Part shown: positions 1 to 8,332 of the stretch, piece by piece
Layout of the letters: each line of letters opens with the position of its first letter
Numbering within the stretch: the stretch's first letter is position 1
DNA from: Bacteroidales bacterium
GTDB lineage: Bacteria > Bacteroidota > Bacteroidia > Bacteroidales > GCA-2748055
Length of the DNA: 64,000 nt
Assembly: GCA_029210585.1 (NCBI GenBank)
Contig: JARGFP010000024.1
Location: 1 to 64,000, forward strand
Direction of reading: 5' to 3'
The notes under the pieces: generated by a model
Seen by the model: only the letters and a program-made list of their open reading frames with translations
What the model was told of the DNA's origin: nothing
The model's database searches: none
Program-made: the position numbers and the translations under genes

Positions 1-249
1 AGCCTGGATTACACCCCGGTCATCCAGATTTTCCAAATGCTTGATAATCAATGCTCCCAATACAATGCGGGGAGATACACCCGGACGACCAAAACCGTTG
101 TTCATCATCGTCATGTAGGCAGCTGCAAACTCGTCCCAGGGAACAGCCTGACTCAGTTTTACCCATCGGTTCTCCGGGGACAACTTTGCCTGAAAAGGAG
201 TTTTGAACTCCTCGATGGACAACTGCTTATCTGAAATATATCGTATCAT
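1..249 (-). CDS. IS5/IS1182-type transposase, N-terminal part (runs off the window)
   Basis: The 83 visible codons start MIRYISDKQLSIEEFKTPFQ and continue through LSPENRWVKLSQAVPWDEFA and GRPGVSPRIVLGALIIKHLE. This is the N-terminal (DUF772-like) domain of IS5/IS1182-family DDE transposases, which helps recognise the element ends. The frame is open to the window edge, so the catalytic DDE domain lies outside. The ATG is clear and the sequence upstream of it is AT-rich. The neighbouring AAA/DUF4143 gene ends about 150 bp away. I am confident of the family type but not of the exact IS subgroup, and I cannot tell whether the rest of the gene is intact. Confidence 0.85.
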   Translation of the reverse strand, partial: MIRYISDKQLSIEEFKTPFQAKLSPENRWVKLSQAVPWDEFAAAYMTMMNNGFGRPGVSPRIVLGALIIKHLENLDDRGVIQA

Positions 250-360
250 AATGCAAGCTTTTTTATTACAATTTATGTTTTAACTTGCATTTTTAACTGT
301 TTATACAACAAAAGTTATTAACTTATTACTCTCATTATCAACATCATGTGAATAAATAAA

Positions 361-378
361 GACTTTTTCAGCAAACCC
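361..378. repeat. Possible terminal inverted repeat of the insertion sequence
   Basis: About 110 bp upstream of the transposase start lies GACTTTTTCAGCAAACCC. In reverse it reads GGGTTTGCTGAAAAAGTC, which resembles the CTGAAAAAGTC-type ends of related insertion sequences. It sits just before the stop of the ATPase gene, where the IS boundary should be. The partner repeat is outside the window, so neither the boundary nor a target-site duplication can be confirmed. Confidence 0.35.
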
Positions 379-400
379 TATCTATTGTTTTAAAGATACT

Positions 401-1645
401 TTATTCAAGCAACCACTTCCACACAGGTTTAATCCTGATACTCACGCCATCAAGCTCAAATTCACGTTCCTCTGATTCGGTAAGTATTAATCCTTCTCTT
501 AATCCATAAGCATTTACAGCATCCAGCAGACCGGCTATTTCCCTATTGTAAGTTGATTCATCTTCAATGTTCCATGAGACTTGTATCGCTTCTGCTATTT
601 TTGTTTTCTCCTTAATGACAAAATCACACTCCTTTTTTTGATGATGATAATATACCTCCTTCCCGTTCCTTATAAGTTCAAGAAAAACAAGGTTTTCCAA
701 TAAACGACCATTGTCCTCTGTATGATGAAATGCTAGCGTTCGAAGCAAACCCAAGTCTATAAGATATCCCTTTTTTGCATTTTGAATTTGTTTCTTCAGA
801 GACACATCATATTTTTTTACCATAAAAACCAAATAACTATCTTGCAGAAACGCAATATAATTGCTTATTGTGGTTGCATTTTTTACTCCAACCACCTTTG
901 CCATACCATTATAGGACATGCGTTTACCTACATTGCTGGAAATATAATAAACCAGTTCCAGCAGTTCTTTTTCATTTGTCAGATTATTTCGAACCATCAC
1001 ATCGCGATACAAAACACTTTCATAAAGTGACTTGAGATATTCCCTATTACCTGACTTTAAATAGGCTGGAAAGCCTCCCGATTCAAAGTATGAATTGAAC
1101 TGCCCCTTTAACAAGGCCTTTTCATTTGTCGACAATAATCCTACTTCATGATAATCAACATCTTTAAGCCTTAGAAATTCTTTAAATGAAAAAGGAAATA
1201 ACTCTTTTCTTACATACCTGCCGGTTAAGTGAGTCCCTAATTCACGACTTAACATCGAAGCATTTGAACCCGTAACAAAAACTTTACTACCATAATCCCT
1301 GAGTCGCCTAATGTATCGCTCCCATCCTTCAATATTCTGTATCTCGTTAAAATAGTAGGTGTTTTGTTTACCAAACAGCTCAATGAATAATTCTGTAAGA
1401 ATTTGAAAATCGTTAACAGTAAATTTCAATACCCGCTCATCATCAAAGTTGAAAAAATAATCCGATTCGTTCTGCTTTGATCTGATTTCCTGTATCAATG
1501 TGGATTTCCCACACCTTCGGACTCCTGATAATACAACAACCTCATTGTCTTCTATAATTGATGTATGACGCAATACATCATCTGGTTTCAGACTTAAAGA
1601 CCGCTGATCTAATATTACATCTTTCAATTTCTGCCTATCCATCAT
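401..1645 (-). CDS. AAA-type ATPase with DUF4143 domain
   Basis: This 414-residue protein has an AAA_14 ATPase domain at the N-terminus, with a Walker A motif (LSGVRRCGKSTLIQEI) near residues 40-55 and a helicase-like sensor segment (VFVTGSNASML). A DUF4143 domain follows, with the restriction-endonuclease-like C-terminal signature YYHHQKKECDFVI. Such proteins are common in Bacteroidetes and archaea, often beside mobile DNA, and have no firmly established role; nucleic-acid-linked or defence roles have been proposed. The gene is AT-rich compared with the efflux operon to its right. It starts with two ATGs in tandem (codons 1 and 2). A -7 promoter element lies only about 5 bp upstream, so the transcript may be nearly leaderless. 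Confidence 0.85.
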   Translation of the reverse strand: MMDRQKLKDVILDQRSLSLKPDDVLRHTSIIEDNEVVVLSGVRRCGKSTLIQEIRSKQNESDYFFNFDDERVLKFTVNDFQILTELFIELFGKQNTYYFNEIQNIEGWERYIRRLRDYGSKVFVTGSNASMLSRELGTHLTGRYVRKELFPFSFKEFLRLKDVDYHEVGLLSTNEKALLKGQFNSYFESGGFPAYLKSGNREYLKSLYESVLYRDVMVRNNLTNEKELLELVYYISSNVGKRMSYNGMAKVVGVKNATTISNYIAFLQDSYLVFMVKKYDVSLKKQIQNAKKGYLIDLGLLRTLAFHHTEDNGRLLENLVFLELIRNGKEVYYHHQKKECDFVIKEKTKIAEAIQVSWNIEDESTYNREIAGLLDAVNAYGLREGLILTESEEREFELDGVSIRIKPVWKWLLE

Positions 1646-1996
1646 CTTGCAAATATAATAGTTTCTATTTACTTTAGCTACTTTTTATATATAATTTCTA
1701 TTACAAATAGAAGGTTATTTGTTTAATAATTATGTTACTCTTTACTAATTTTGCACTTACAGAATTTAAATATGAATTTCAACACCCGCATTAGTAACTA
1801 TAAAACAATCCCAAAATTCTCTTACCGTATGTAAATTGCTGATTTTTAATTAATCCAACTAGTGCTTAAAGCCTGTTAACGGACTACAGCGCCTATCACA
1901 GCGTTATTGATGGTGGGGTTTTTTTATAGGCGATTCGCAACTCCTTCCCTCTGCAATAGAGAAAAACATGTTATCTTTGGATAAATTCTTCTATCC
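1646..1996. other. AT-rich intergenic region with a promoter-like site, a mini-ORF and an inverted repeat
   Basis: This 350-bp gap holds no recognisable full gene. It contains a plus-strand TAATTTTG (1746-1753) that fits the -7 promoter consensus. Shortly after it is a 20-codon ORF (1772-1834, ATG to TAA) whose product starts MNFNTRISNYK. Further on there is an inverted repeat CGCCTAT (1890-1896) / ATAGGCG (1926-1932) with a T-rich run before the second arm. The mini-ORF could be the stump of a deleted gene, but I cannot name it. The HEPN/MNT promoter must also lie here. Confidence 0.4.
1650..1657 (-). promoter_or_regulatory. Bacteroidetes -7 promoter element for the ATPase gene
   Basis: On the minus strand the sequence TATATTTG matches the TAnnTTTG consensus exactly, in an AT-rich stretch just before the ATG. 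No convincing -33 TTTG is seen at the expected distance. If it is used, transcription would begin at or within a few bases of the start codon. Confidence 0.4.
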
Positions 1997-2383
1997 TTGG
2001 ATGATAAAGTTAAATATTGGCTTGAACTCTCAGATTATGACCTGGAAACTGCATTGGCAATGCTAAATAGCAAGAGATATTTATATGTGGGGTTCATGTG
2101 TCACCAAGCTATTGAGAAAATATTTAAATCTTTCTACACATCCCTAAAATTAGAAACAGCACCCTATTCTCACAGTTTATCCTATTTGGCAAAAAAAGGA
2201 GAATTTTACGAGGATTTCACTGAAGACCAAAAAGACTTTATTGACCAGATAGAACCTCTTAATATTGAAGCAAGATATCCTTCACACAAAGAACGACTAT
2301 TGAGAAGTCTGACTCATGAAAAATGCCTTGAAATTATTGAACGAACGGAACAATTGCAGCAATGGATAAAAGAGAAGCTATAA
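1997..2383 (+). CDS. HEPN domain protein
   Basis: This 128-residue all-helical protein starts LELSDYDLETALAML, followed by FMCHQAIEKIFKSFY and EARYPSHKE, the pattern of the HEPN family (PF05168). HEPN proteins are often RNases paired with a minimal nucleotidyltransferase (MNT) that acts as antitoxin. That partner follows here with a 22-bp overlap, which suggests translational coupling. The start is a TTG; an in-frame stop at 1982 leaves only an ATT or this TTG as options. The Rx4-6H catalytic motif is not clear-cut: RLLRSLTH in the C-terminal third (R-x6-H) is the best candidate. It may therefore be a toxin or a substrate-binding HEPN without RNase activity. Confidence 0.85.
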   Translation: MDDKVKYWLELSDYDLETALAMLNSKRYLYVGFMCHQAIEKIFKSFYTSLKLETAPYSHSLSYLAKKGEFYEDFTEDQKDFIDQIEPLNIEARYPSHKERLLRSLTHEKCLEIIERTEQLQQWIKEKL

Positions 2384-2664
2384 AAAAAGTCATGCAATAT
2401 AAAATGCTGCTTGGAAACCATTTTGACCTTGAATCAGTTTACCTGTTTGGTTCTTTTGCAAATGATACAAACGAAGAAGATAGCGATATTGATGTAGCAG
2501 TTGTAGTAAAAAATCTTTCAGGGGACTATTTCGAAGTAACCCCTTTACTTTGGAAACTAAGAAGACAGGTTGATGATAGAATTGAACCTATTTTAATTGA
2601 AAAGAATAACGATAAATCTGGTTTCCTGGATGAGATTAAAAAGAATGGAATTGAGGTAGGTTAA
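2362..2664 (+). CDS. Minimal nucleotidyltransferase (MNT) domain protein
   Basis: The 100-residue protein carries the polymerase-beta-type signature GSFANDTNEEDSDIDVAVV near residues 31-49. This is the GS-x(10-ish)-DxD metal-binding motif of MNT proteins. In known HEPN/MNT toxin-antitoxin pairs the MNT protein adds AMP to the HEPN toxin and silences it. The gene starts inside the end of the HEPN gene, so the two are one transcription and translation unit. It is AT-rich like the rest of the 0.3-2.7 kb segment, which fits horizontal acquisition. Confidence 0.88.
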   Translation: MDKREAIKKVMQYKMLLGNHFDLESVYLFGSFANDTNEEDSDIDVAVVVKNLSGDYFEVTPLLWKLRRQVDDRIEPILIEKNNDKSGFLDEIKKNGIEVG

Positions 2665-2707
2665 ACAAATCTAATGAAATCAAAGGAGTAAAACTGCATC
2701 AGCAACC

Positions 2708-4063
2708 TCACAAATACTCCATGATCCCGCCCGATAGTTGCAACAGGGAGATTTCTGCAAGCTTGATCTGGTACTTGACATAGATCAACCGCTCCTCAGC
2801 GTCGAGCAGGCTCTTCTGGACCTCCCGGAGTTCCAGTCCGGCCAGGCTGCCGAGCTTGTAGCGTTCGAGTGCGATCTCCAGGTTTTCCTGGGCCACTTTC
2901 AGGTTTTGCTCCTCGAGTCGCATGAGTCCGAGGTTGTTCTCATACGCGTAGTAGATGGTCAACAGATCGGCTTTCACCGATTGTTCCACCTCTTCGTACC
3001 GGATCCGACTGCTTTCGATCCCGATCCTGGCATTGCTCTGCTCCCTTTTCCTGTTGAACCCGTCGAAAATATCCATCCCGAGCGTTAAGCCGTAGTTCAA
3101 CCCACGGGTTTGCTGGCTCAGCAGGTCACCGGCTCCATAACCGTTGTAGTTGTACCCGTACCCTGATGTAAATGACAGGTAGGGATAGGCTCCCGATTTG
3201 ATGACCTTATAATCTATTTCGGAAATGATCCTGTTTTTTGAGGCGATCTGCAGACTGGTATTCTCTTCCAGGGTCAGCGCCAGGAGTGCATCATATTCCA
3301 GGGTCGTATCAATGCTGATACTGTCATCCCCGAGAAGGAACACTTCACCCGGATCATCCGTAGCCATCAATTCATTCAGCCTGATCTGCGAAGAGCGGAG
3401 GACCTCATTCTGGCGGGCCAACCTGGAGCTGTCGGCATTCAGGTAAACAATCGACTGCAAAAGCTGCATCCTGGATGCCGAACCCAAAAGGTACCGCTGA
3501 TCATCAATGCGCACACGCTCACGCGACAACATCACAGCATATGCCAGGTTGTCGTAAAGCGTCATCTGCTGCAGGTAATAATTGTATTCGGCGACAATGC
3601 CCGCAACCAGGTTTTCAATGGCCATCTGTGTCCTGAGACCTTCAAGCTCCGCCAACTCACCCAGCTTCTGGTACCTGTTTTGCACCTGGAATCCCCTGAA
3701 AATAGTCATCCCCATATTCACTTCAGCCGAGCCTGAATTGTTGTGAATGTTCGCGGCATTTACCATGCTGCCATCCTCATACCGCTGACTGGTGGAATTC
3801 AGTGTACCACCAAACCTGTTGGCTGCAGTTACAACGGGCAACATACCTGCATTGCCCTTTGTGTAGTTATTGATAGCGATATCCTCGCTGTTTCGAACCA
3901 CCAGGAGATCAAAATTCCGCTCAAGACCGATCTGGATACAACGTTCCAGGTCATACATCTCCTGTGCAGTTGTTTCGCCCACCAGAAACATGAAAATGAT
4001 AAGTACAACAATACGTCTACCGGTCTTAGGTGTTTTTATCCTGAATGGAATGATCGGTCTCAT
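2708..4063 (-). CDS. TolC-family outer-membrane efflux channel
   Basis: This roughly 451-residue protein is the outer-membrane factor of an RND efflux system. It has a hydrophobic signal sequence (RRIVVLIIFMFLVGETTAQ) and two long helical repeats characteristic of TolC/OprM proteins. MDIFDGFNRKREQSNARIGI and the closing ALERYKLGSLAGLELREVQ are typical of the second repeat. It is the last gene of a three-gene operon behind the adaptor and pump. The longest frame starts 54 bp further upstream, but the ATG chosen here gives MRPIIPFRIKT directly before the signal peptide. It still overlaps the pump gene by 38 bp. No lipobox is evident. Confidence 0.9.
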   Translation of the reverse strand: MRPIIPFRIKTPKTGRRIVVLIIFMFLVGETTAQEMYDLERCIQIGLERNFDLLVVRNSEDIAINNYTKGNAGMLPVVTAANRFGGTLNSTSQRYEDGSMVNAANIHNNSGSAEVNMGMTIFRGFQVQNRYQKLGELAELEGLRTQMAIENLVAGIVAEYNYYLQQMTLYDNLAYAVMLSRERVRIDDQRYLLGSASRMQLLQSIVYLNADSSRLARQNEVLRSSQIRLNELMATDDPGEVFLLGDDSISIDTTLEYDALLALTLEENTSLQIASKNRIISEIDYKVIKSGAYPYLSFTSGYGYNYNGYGAGDLLSQQTRGLNYGLTLGMDIFDGFNRKREQSNARIGIESSRIRYEEVEQSVKADLLTIYYAYENNLGLMRLEEQNLKVAQENLEIALERYKLGSLAGLELREVQKSLLDAEERLIYVKYQIKLAEISLLQLSGGIMEYL

Positions 4064-7000
4064 CTGAAATAATTTTCGATTCACTTGAAATAAAAAGATA
4101 GATCGCCGGCACAACATACAGGGTCAGGAATGTTGATAGTGTGAGTCCGCCAACAACCGCAACCCCCATTGCTACGCGGCTCTGTGCACCTTCGCCCCAT
4201 CCCAGTGCCAGGGGCAGTACGCCCAGGATCGTGGAAAGACTGGTCATCAGGATCGGCCTGAATCGTGCTGCAGCTGCGAACCGGATCGCATCAGCCTTGT
4301 TCATGCCGGCCTCTTTACGCTGATTGGCAAATTCCACGATCAGGATACCGTTCTTGGACACCAGACCGATCAGCATAATGATCCCGATCTGGCTGAAAAT
4401 ATTCATAGTGATATCGAAGTACCACATGAACAGCAGGGCTCCGGTAAGTGCCAGCGGAACAGTCATCATCACGATGATCGGATCCTTGAAACTCTCGAAC
4501 TGTGCTGAGAGGACGAGGAAGATCAGGATAATGGCCAGCAGGAAAGCGAACATAAGGCTGGAAGAGCTCTCCATATAGTCCTTGGAGTCGCCGGCAAGCG
4601 CTGTCCGGAAGGAATCGTCAAGAACCTCTTTTGCGATCTTATCCATCTCCCTGATTCCCTGACTGATGGTCTTCCCTTCTGCCAATCCCGAAGTTACTGT
4701 TGCCGCCACAAAACGGTTGTACCTGTATAACTGCGGCGGAGCGGTGGATTCCTTCAGGTTAACGAAATTATCCAGCTGCACCATTTGGCCTGTGTTGTTC
4801 CTTACATACAACGATTTCAGATCAAGTGGCTTGTTCCGGTCCTCCCGGTTCAACTCTCCGAGTATCTGGTATTGCTTGCCGTTCATGATAAAATAGCCGA
4901 ATCGTTGCCCACTGAGGGCCAGCTGGAGGGTCTGACCAATATTCTGTGTGGAGACACCCAGCAAATTCGCTTTGTCACGGTTGATCTCGATCTGAAGTTC
5001 AGGTTTGGTGAATTTAAGGTTGACATCTGACATCACAAATGCGGGATTGTTATCCACCTCTTCCATAAATGCCGGCAGGATCTCCCTCAGTTTTTCAATA
5101 TTGGGCGCCTGAAGCACATATTGTATGGGCAATCCGGCCCTACGGCCACCGAACGTAGATTGCTGGATCACACTGGCCCGGGCCTGGGTCATTTTTCGAA
5201 GCTCTGCCGATAACCTTGCAGCAATTTCCTGCTGTGAACGTTCCCTTTCAGAAGGCTCAAACAATTTGATGATCACAAAACCTCCCGAACTCCATACCCT
5301 TTGAACGATCTTATCCGCCTCGGGAACAGTCCGGGCAACCATCGCAGCTACTTCTTCAACATAATCCAGGGTATACTCGTAAGTGGATCCCTCCTGCGTG
5401 GTGATATAGATATTCAACTGTGAGCGGTCCTCGAGGGGTGCCATCTCAGCGGGGATGCTTTTCCACAAAACAAAAATCAGCAGAAAAGCCGAAAGCAGGA
5501 TGGCGATCGCAACAAACTTCCTCTCCAGGAACCTGTCCAGGGAGTTTTTATATCGTTGGTTCAGGGAAACAAAGAACTGTTCTGTAAACATATAAGCCCT
5601 GCTTCGCTTGTGCCGTGTCTTTAAGAGTTTCGTTGAAAGCATGGGGGTCAGGGAAAGTGCCACGAAAGAAGAAATGATCACCGCCCCTGCGATCACGATA
5701 CTGAACTCCCTGAACAACCGTCCCGTCATCCCTTCGAGAAATACAATGGGGATAAATACAGCGACAACTGTGATGGTGGTGGAGATGATGGCAAAAAAGA
5801 TCTCATTGGCGCCCTTCAGCCCTGCTTCCACGGGTGAGAGTCCCTGTTCGATCTTCACATAGATGTTTTCCATCATCACAATGGCATCGTCAACGACCAG
5901 TCCGATGGAAAGTACCACCGCCAGCAGGGTCAGTACGTTGATCGTAAAACCGAAAATGTACATAACAAAGAACGATCCTACCAGTGAAACGGGGATCACG
6001 AGGATCGGGATGATGGTAGTCCGCCAGTCACGCAGGAAGATAAAAATGATCAGAACCACCAGGAAAAAAGCGAGATAGATGGTCTGCTGCACCTCGGTGA
6101 TGGAAGACCGGATGTAATCTGTATTGTCAAATCCGACATCGTACTTTATATCGTCAGGCAGGTCTTTCTTGATAAACTCAAGACGTTCGTAAATCTCATC
6201 CACGATCTCGATATGATTCGCCCCTGGCTGGGGAATAATCACACAAGCGACAGTTGGAATATCATTCATGCGCAAGAGGCCCCGCAGATCTTCAGGTCCG
6301 AGTTCGGCACGACCAATGTCGCTTACCCGCACAATCTGGTCGCCAGTCTGCCTGAGAATAAGACTGTTAAATTCCTGCGGTGTGGTCATCAGTCCGAGGG
6401 CACGAATCGTCAGTTCGGTGGTGTTTCCCTCGATACTTCCCGCTGGCAGTTCTACGTTTTCACGCTGTATGGCATTGCGGACATCCAGGGGCGTCATCTG
6501 GTAACCTGCCAGTTTTTCCGGATCGAGCCAGATCCGCATGGCATACCGTTTTTCTCCCCAGATCATGACGGCACTGACGCCTGAAATCGTCTGCAGCTGC
6601 TCCTTGAAGGTGAGTTCTGCGATCTCGGAAAGCTCCAGCAGCGACCGCTGGGTGCTTTGCACCGCGATCATCATGATCGGGTTTGCATCCGCGTCTGCCT
6701 TGGAAACTGTTGGAGGATCACAGTCACGCGGCAGATAGCGCTGCGCCTGTGAAACCTTGTCACGCACATCATTCGCGGCTGTCTCCATATCCACCGACAA
6801 CTCAAACTCCACGGTGATCCTGCTTCGTCCCTGGCTGCTGCTGCTGGTAAGGGTACGGATCCCGGGGATCCCATTGATCGATTGTTCGAGTGGTTCGGTA
6901 ATTTGTGTTTCTATTACATCCGAATTTGCCCCGGGATAGGAGGTACTTACAGAGATGATCGGCGGGTCGACGCTCGGAAATTCCCGCACCCCGAGCCGCG

Positions 7001-7088
7001 TCAGTCCGATGGCACCGAAAAGCAGGATGACAAGGGAGAAAACCGTTGCAAGGACCGGTCGTTTTATGCTGACAGAAGCTAGACTCAT
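4026..7088 (-). CDS. RND-family efflux pump (AcrB/MexF-like inner-membrane permease)
   Basis: This 1020-residue protein is a full-length proton-driven RND exporter. It shows the N-terminal SIKRPVLATVFSLVILLFG helix, the large periplasmic loops and the central helices. The TM4 segment LAVVLSIGLVVDDAIVMMEN carries the adjacent Asp pair used in proton relay. The C-terminal half contains IGIIMLIGLVSKNGILIVEF. It takes substrates (drugs, bile-type compounds or other toxins) from the periplasm and passes them to the TolC-like channel. The ATG overlaps the stop of the adaptor gene by 4 bp (ATGA), so translation is coupled. Substrate specificity cannot be read from the sequence. Confidence 0.95.
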   Translation of the reverse strand: MSLASVSIKRPVLATVFSLVILLFGAIGLTRLGVREFPSVDPPIISVSTSYPGANSDVIETQITEPLEQSINGIPGIRTLTSSSSQGRSRITVEFELSVDMETAANDVRDKVSQAQRYLPRDCDPPTVSKADADANPIMMIAVQSTQRSLLELSEIAELTFKEQLQTISGVSAVMIWGEKRYAMRIWLDPEKLAGYQMTPLDVRNAIQRENVELPAGSIEGNTTELTIRALGLMTTPQEFNSLILRQTGDQIVRVSDIGRAELGPEDLRGLLRMNDIPTVACVIIPQPGANHIEIVDEIYERLEFIKKDLPDDIKYDVGFDNTDYIRSSITEVQQTIYLAFFLVVLIIFIFLRDWRTTIIPILVIPVSLVGSFFVMYIFGFTINVLTLLAVVLSIGLVVDDAIVMMENIYVKIEQGLSPVEAGLKGANEIFFAIISTTITVVAVFIPIVFLEGMTGRLFREFSIVIAGAVIISSFVALSLTPMLSTKLLKTRHKRSRAYMFTEQFFVSLNQRYKNSLDRFLERKFVAIAILLSAFLLIFVLWKSIPAEMAPLEDRSQLNIYITTQEGSTYEYTLDYVEEVAAMVARTVPEADKIVQRVWSSGGFVIIKLFEPSERERSQQEIAARLSAELRKMTQARASVIQQSTFGGRRAGLPIQYVLQAPNIEKLREILPAFMEEVDNNPAFVMSDVNLKFTKPELQIEINRDKANLLGVSTQNIGQTLQLALSGQRFGYFIMNGKQYQILGELNREDRNKPLDLKSLYVRNNTGQMVQLDNFVNLKESTAPPQLYRYNRFVAATVTSGLAEGKTISQGIREMDKIAKEVLDDSFRTALAGDSKDYMESSSSLMFAFLLAIILIFLVLSAQFESFKDPIIVMMTVPLALTGALLFMWYFDITMNIFSQIGIIMLIGLVSKNGILIVEFANQRKEAGMNKADAIRFAAAARFRPILMTSLSTILGVLPLALGWGEGAQSRVAMGVAVVGGLTLSTFLTLYVVPAIYLFISSESKIISDETDHSIQDKNT

Positions 7089-8215
7089 GGCATGCTGTTT
7101 AACCGGGGTGCATGGGTAATGATCGTGTCGAGCTGTACCGGTAGCTGGTGCCGCAACTGCAGAATGGCAGTGATCAGCAGTGTGTCTCCAAATTCCAGTC
7201 CTTCAGTAACCTGTATATGCGATTCCGTACGAAGCCCGATCTCAATCTTTCTCTCCTCCGCTTTCCCGTTCCTCGTGATAAATACTTTCTCACCGCCCAT
7301 TTCAGGTATGACCGCCTGGGTTGGAATGGCTATTGTATTTTCAATTTGGGACAATAATACCCTGATACTTGCAAATCGTCCCGGTTTCAGCTCTTCATTT
7401 TTATTGGGATAAAGCGCCCGGGCCACGATGGTACGTGTGTCCGGATCCACTTTGGGATCCACTGCATACACATCGGCATTGAATGTCTTTGCAATGCCGT
7501 CGACCTCGAAGGTGATCGTGAAACCCGGGGTGATCTCTCCCGCATAGCGTTCAGGTACCGAGAACTCAATTTTCAGCGGACTGATCTTGACCAGCCTGAC
7601 GATCCGGGTCTGCGTTGTTGCAAACGCCCCTTCGCTGATCATCCGCAAGCCAACCACACCGTCGAAGGGCGCCCGCAGTTCTGTCTCTGAAATACGTGCT
7701 TCTATTAACTGAATATCGGCATCCAGTGTCTGCAATTCGGTAGCAACCTGGTCATAACTCTCCTGGCTGATGGCATCGCGCTCGAGCAGTTGGCGCTGAC
7801 GGAACTCCCGTTCTTTTGTCAGTTTCATCTGCGCCTGCAGTTTAAGCAACTGTGCCTGCAAAGGCCGGTCGTTGATCTTGGCCAGCAGAACGCCTTCTTT
7901 CACCCTGGTCCCCTCCTTAAAAAATATCCCCACGATCTTTCCGGAGGTTTCGAATGCCAGCTCTACCTCCTCGTCAGGTATCAGCGAGCCCGTACTGTAG
8001 ATCAACTCATTCATCTGGGAGGGTTCTATGACATAACCTGTGGCAAACAGCGGTGCTCCCCCTCCCCGGGATGCGTTTCTTGCTGCCGGTGCACCTGCGC
8101 CAGGGTCATTTTCTGATTGAAACAACGGCTTTACCTTAGGGTACAGGATGAATCCCAATATCACAAGAATGACCAGGGCCGATGTGATTCCTTTAATGCG
8201 TTTTTTTGTATTCAA
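7085..8215 (-). CDS. RND efflux periplasmic adaptor (membrane fusion protein)
   Basis: The 376-residue protein has a single N-terminal membrane anchor (LVILVILGFILYP), a lipoyl/barrel-sandwich half (KIVGIFFKEGTRVKEGVLLA), a helical hairpin, and the second lipoyl half (RISETELRAPFDGVVGLRMI). Beta-barrel and membrane-proximal domains follow. It bridges the RND pump and the TolC-like channel. It is the first gene of the operon, and no TetR-type regulator lies beside it. The apparent start is TTG, because no in-frame ATG lies upstream. An Ala/Gly-rich linker (GAGAPAARNASRGGGAP) follows the anchor. Confidence 0.92.
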   Translation of the reverse strand: MNTKKRIKGITSALVILVILGFILYPKVKPLFQSENDPGAGAPAARNASRGGGAPLFATGYVIEPSQMNELIYSTGSLIPDEEVELAFETSGKIVGIFFKEGTRVKEGVLLAKINDRPLQAQLLKLQAQMKLTKEREFRQRQLLERDAISQESYDQVATELQTLDADIQLIEARISETELRAPFDGVVGLRMISEGAFATTQTRIVRLVKISPLKIEFSVPERYAGEITPGFTITFEVDGIAKTFNADVYAVDPKVDPDTRTIVARALYPNKNEELKPGRFASIRVLLSQIENTIAIPTQAVIPEMGGEKVFITRNGKAEERKIEIGLRTESHIQVTEGLEFGDTLLITAILQLRHQLPVQLDTIITHAPRLNSMP

Positions 8216-8332
8216 TTGATGGTATGTTTAAGATGACCGGGATACAACACAATTTAATTTGACTGCCTATTGAACGATAAGTTTAATGAGCATGGTATAA
8301 AAAATCTAAAAAAAACAGACCTGGTATTGCAG

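Noticed and set aside
782-1030. Plus-strand frame inside the AAA/DUF4143 gene.
   Set aside because: It lies wholly antisense to a recognisable protein and has no family similarity.
1861-1935. A tRNA-like hairpin region upstream of HEPN.
   Set aside because: No acceptor, D, anticodon and T stems can be drawn; only one inverted repeat is present.
4141-6939. Many plus-strand frames antisense to the RND pump gene.
   Set aside because: They are shadows of a conserved coding sequence; none resembles a known family or has its own signals.
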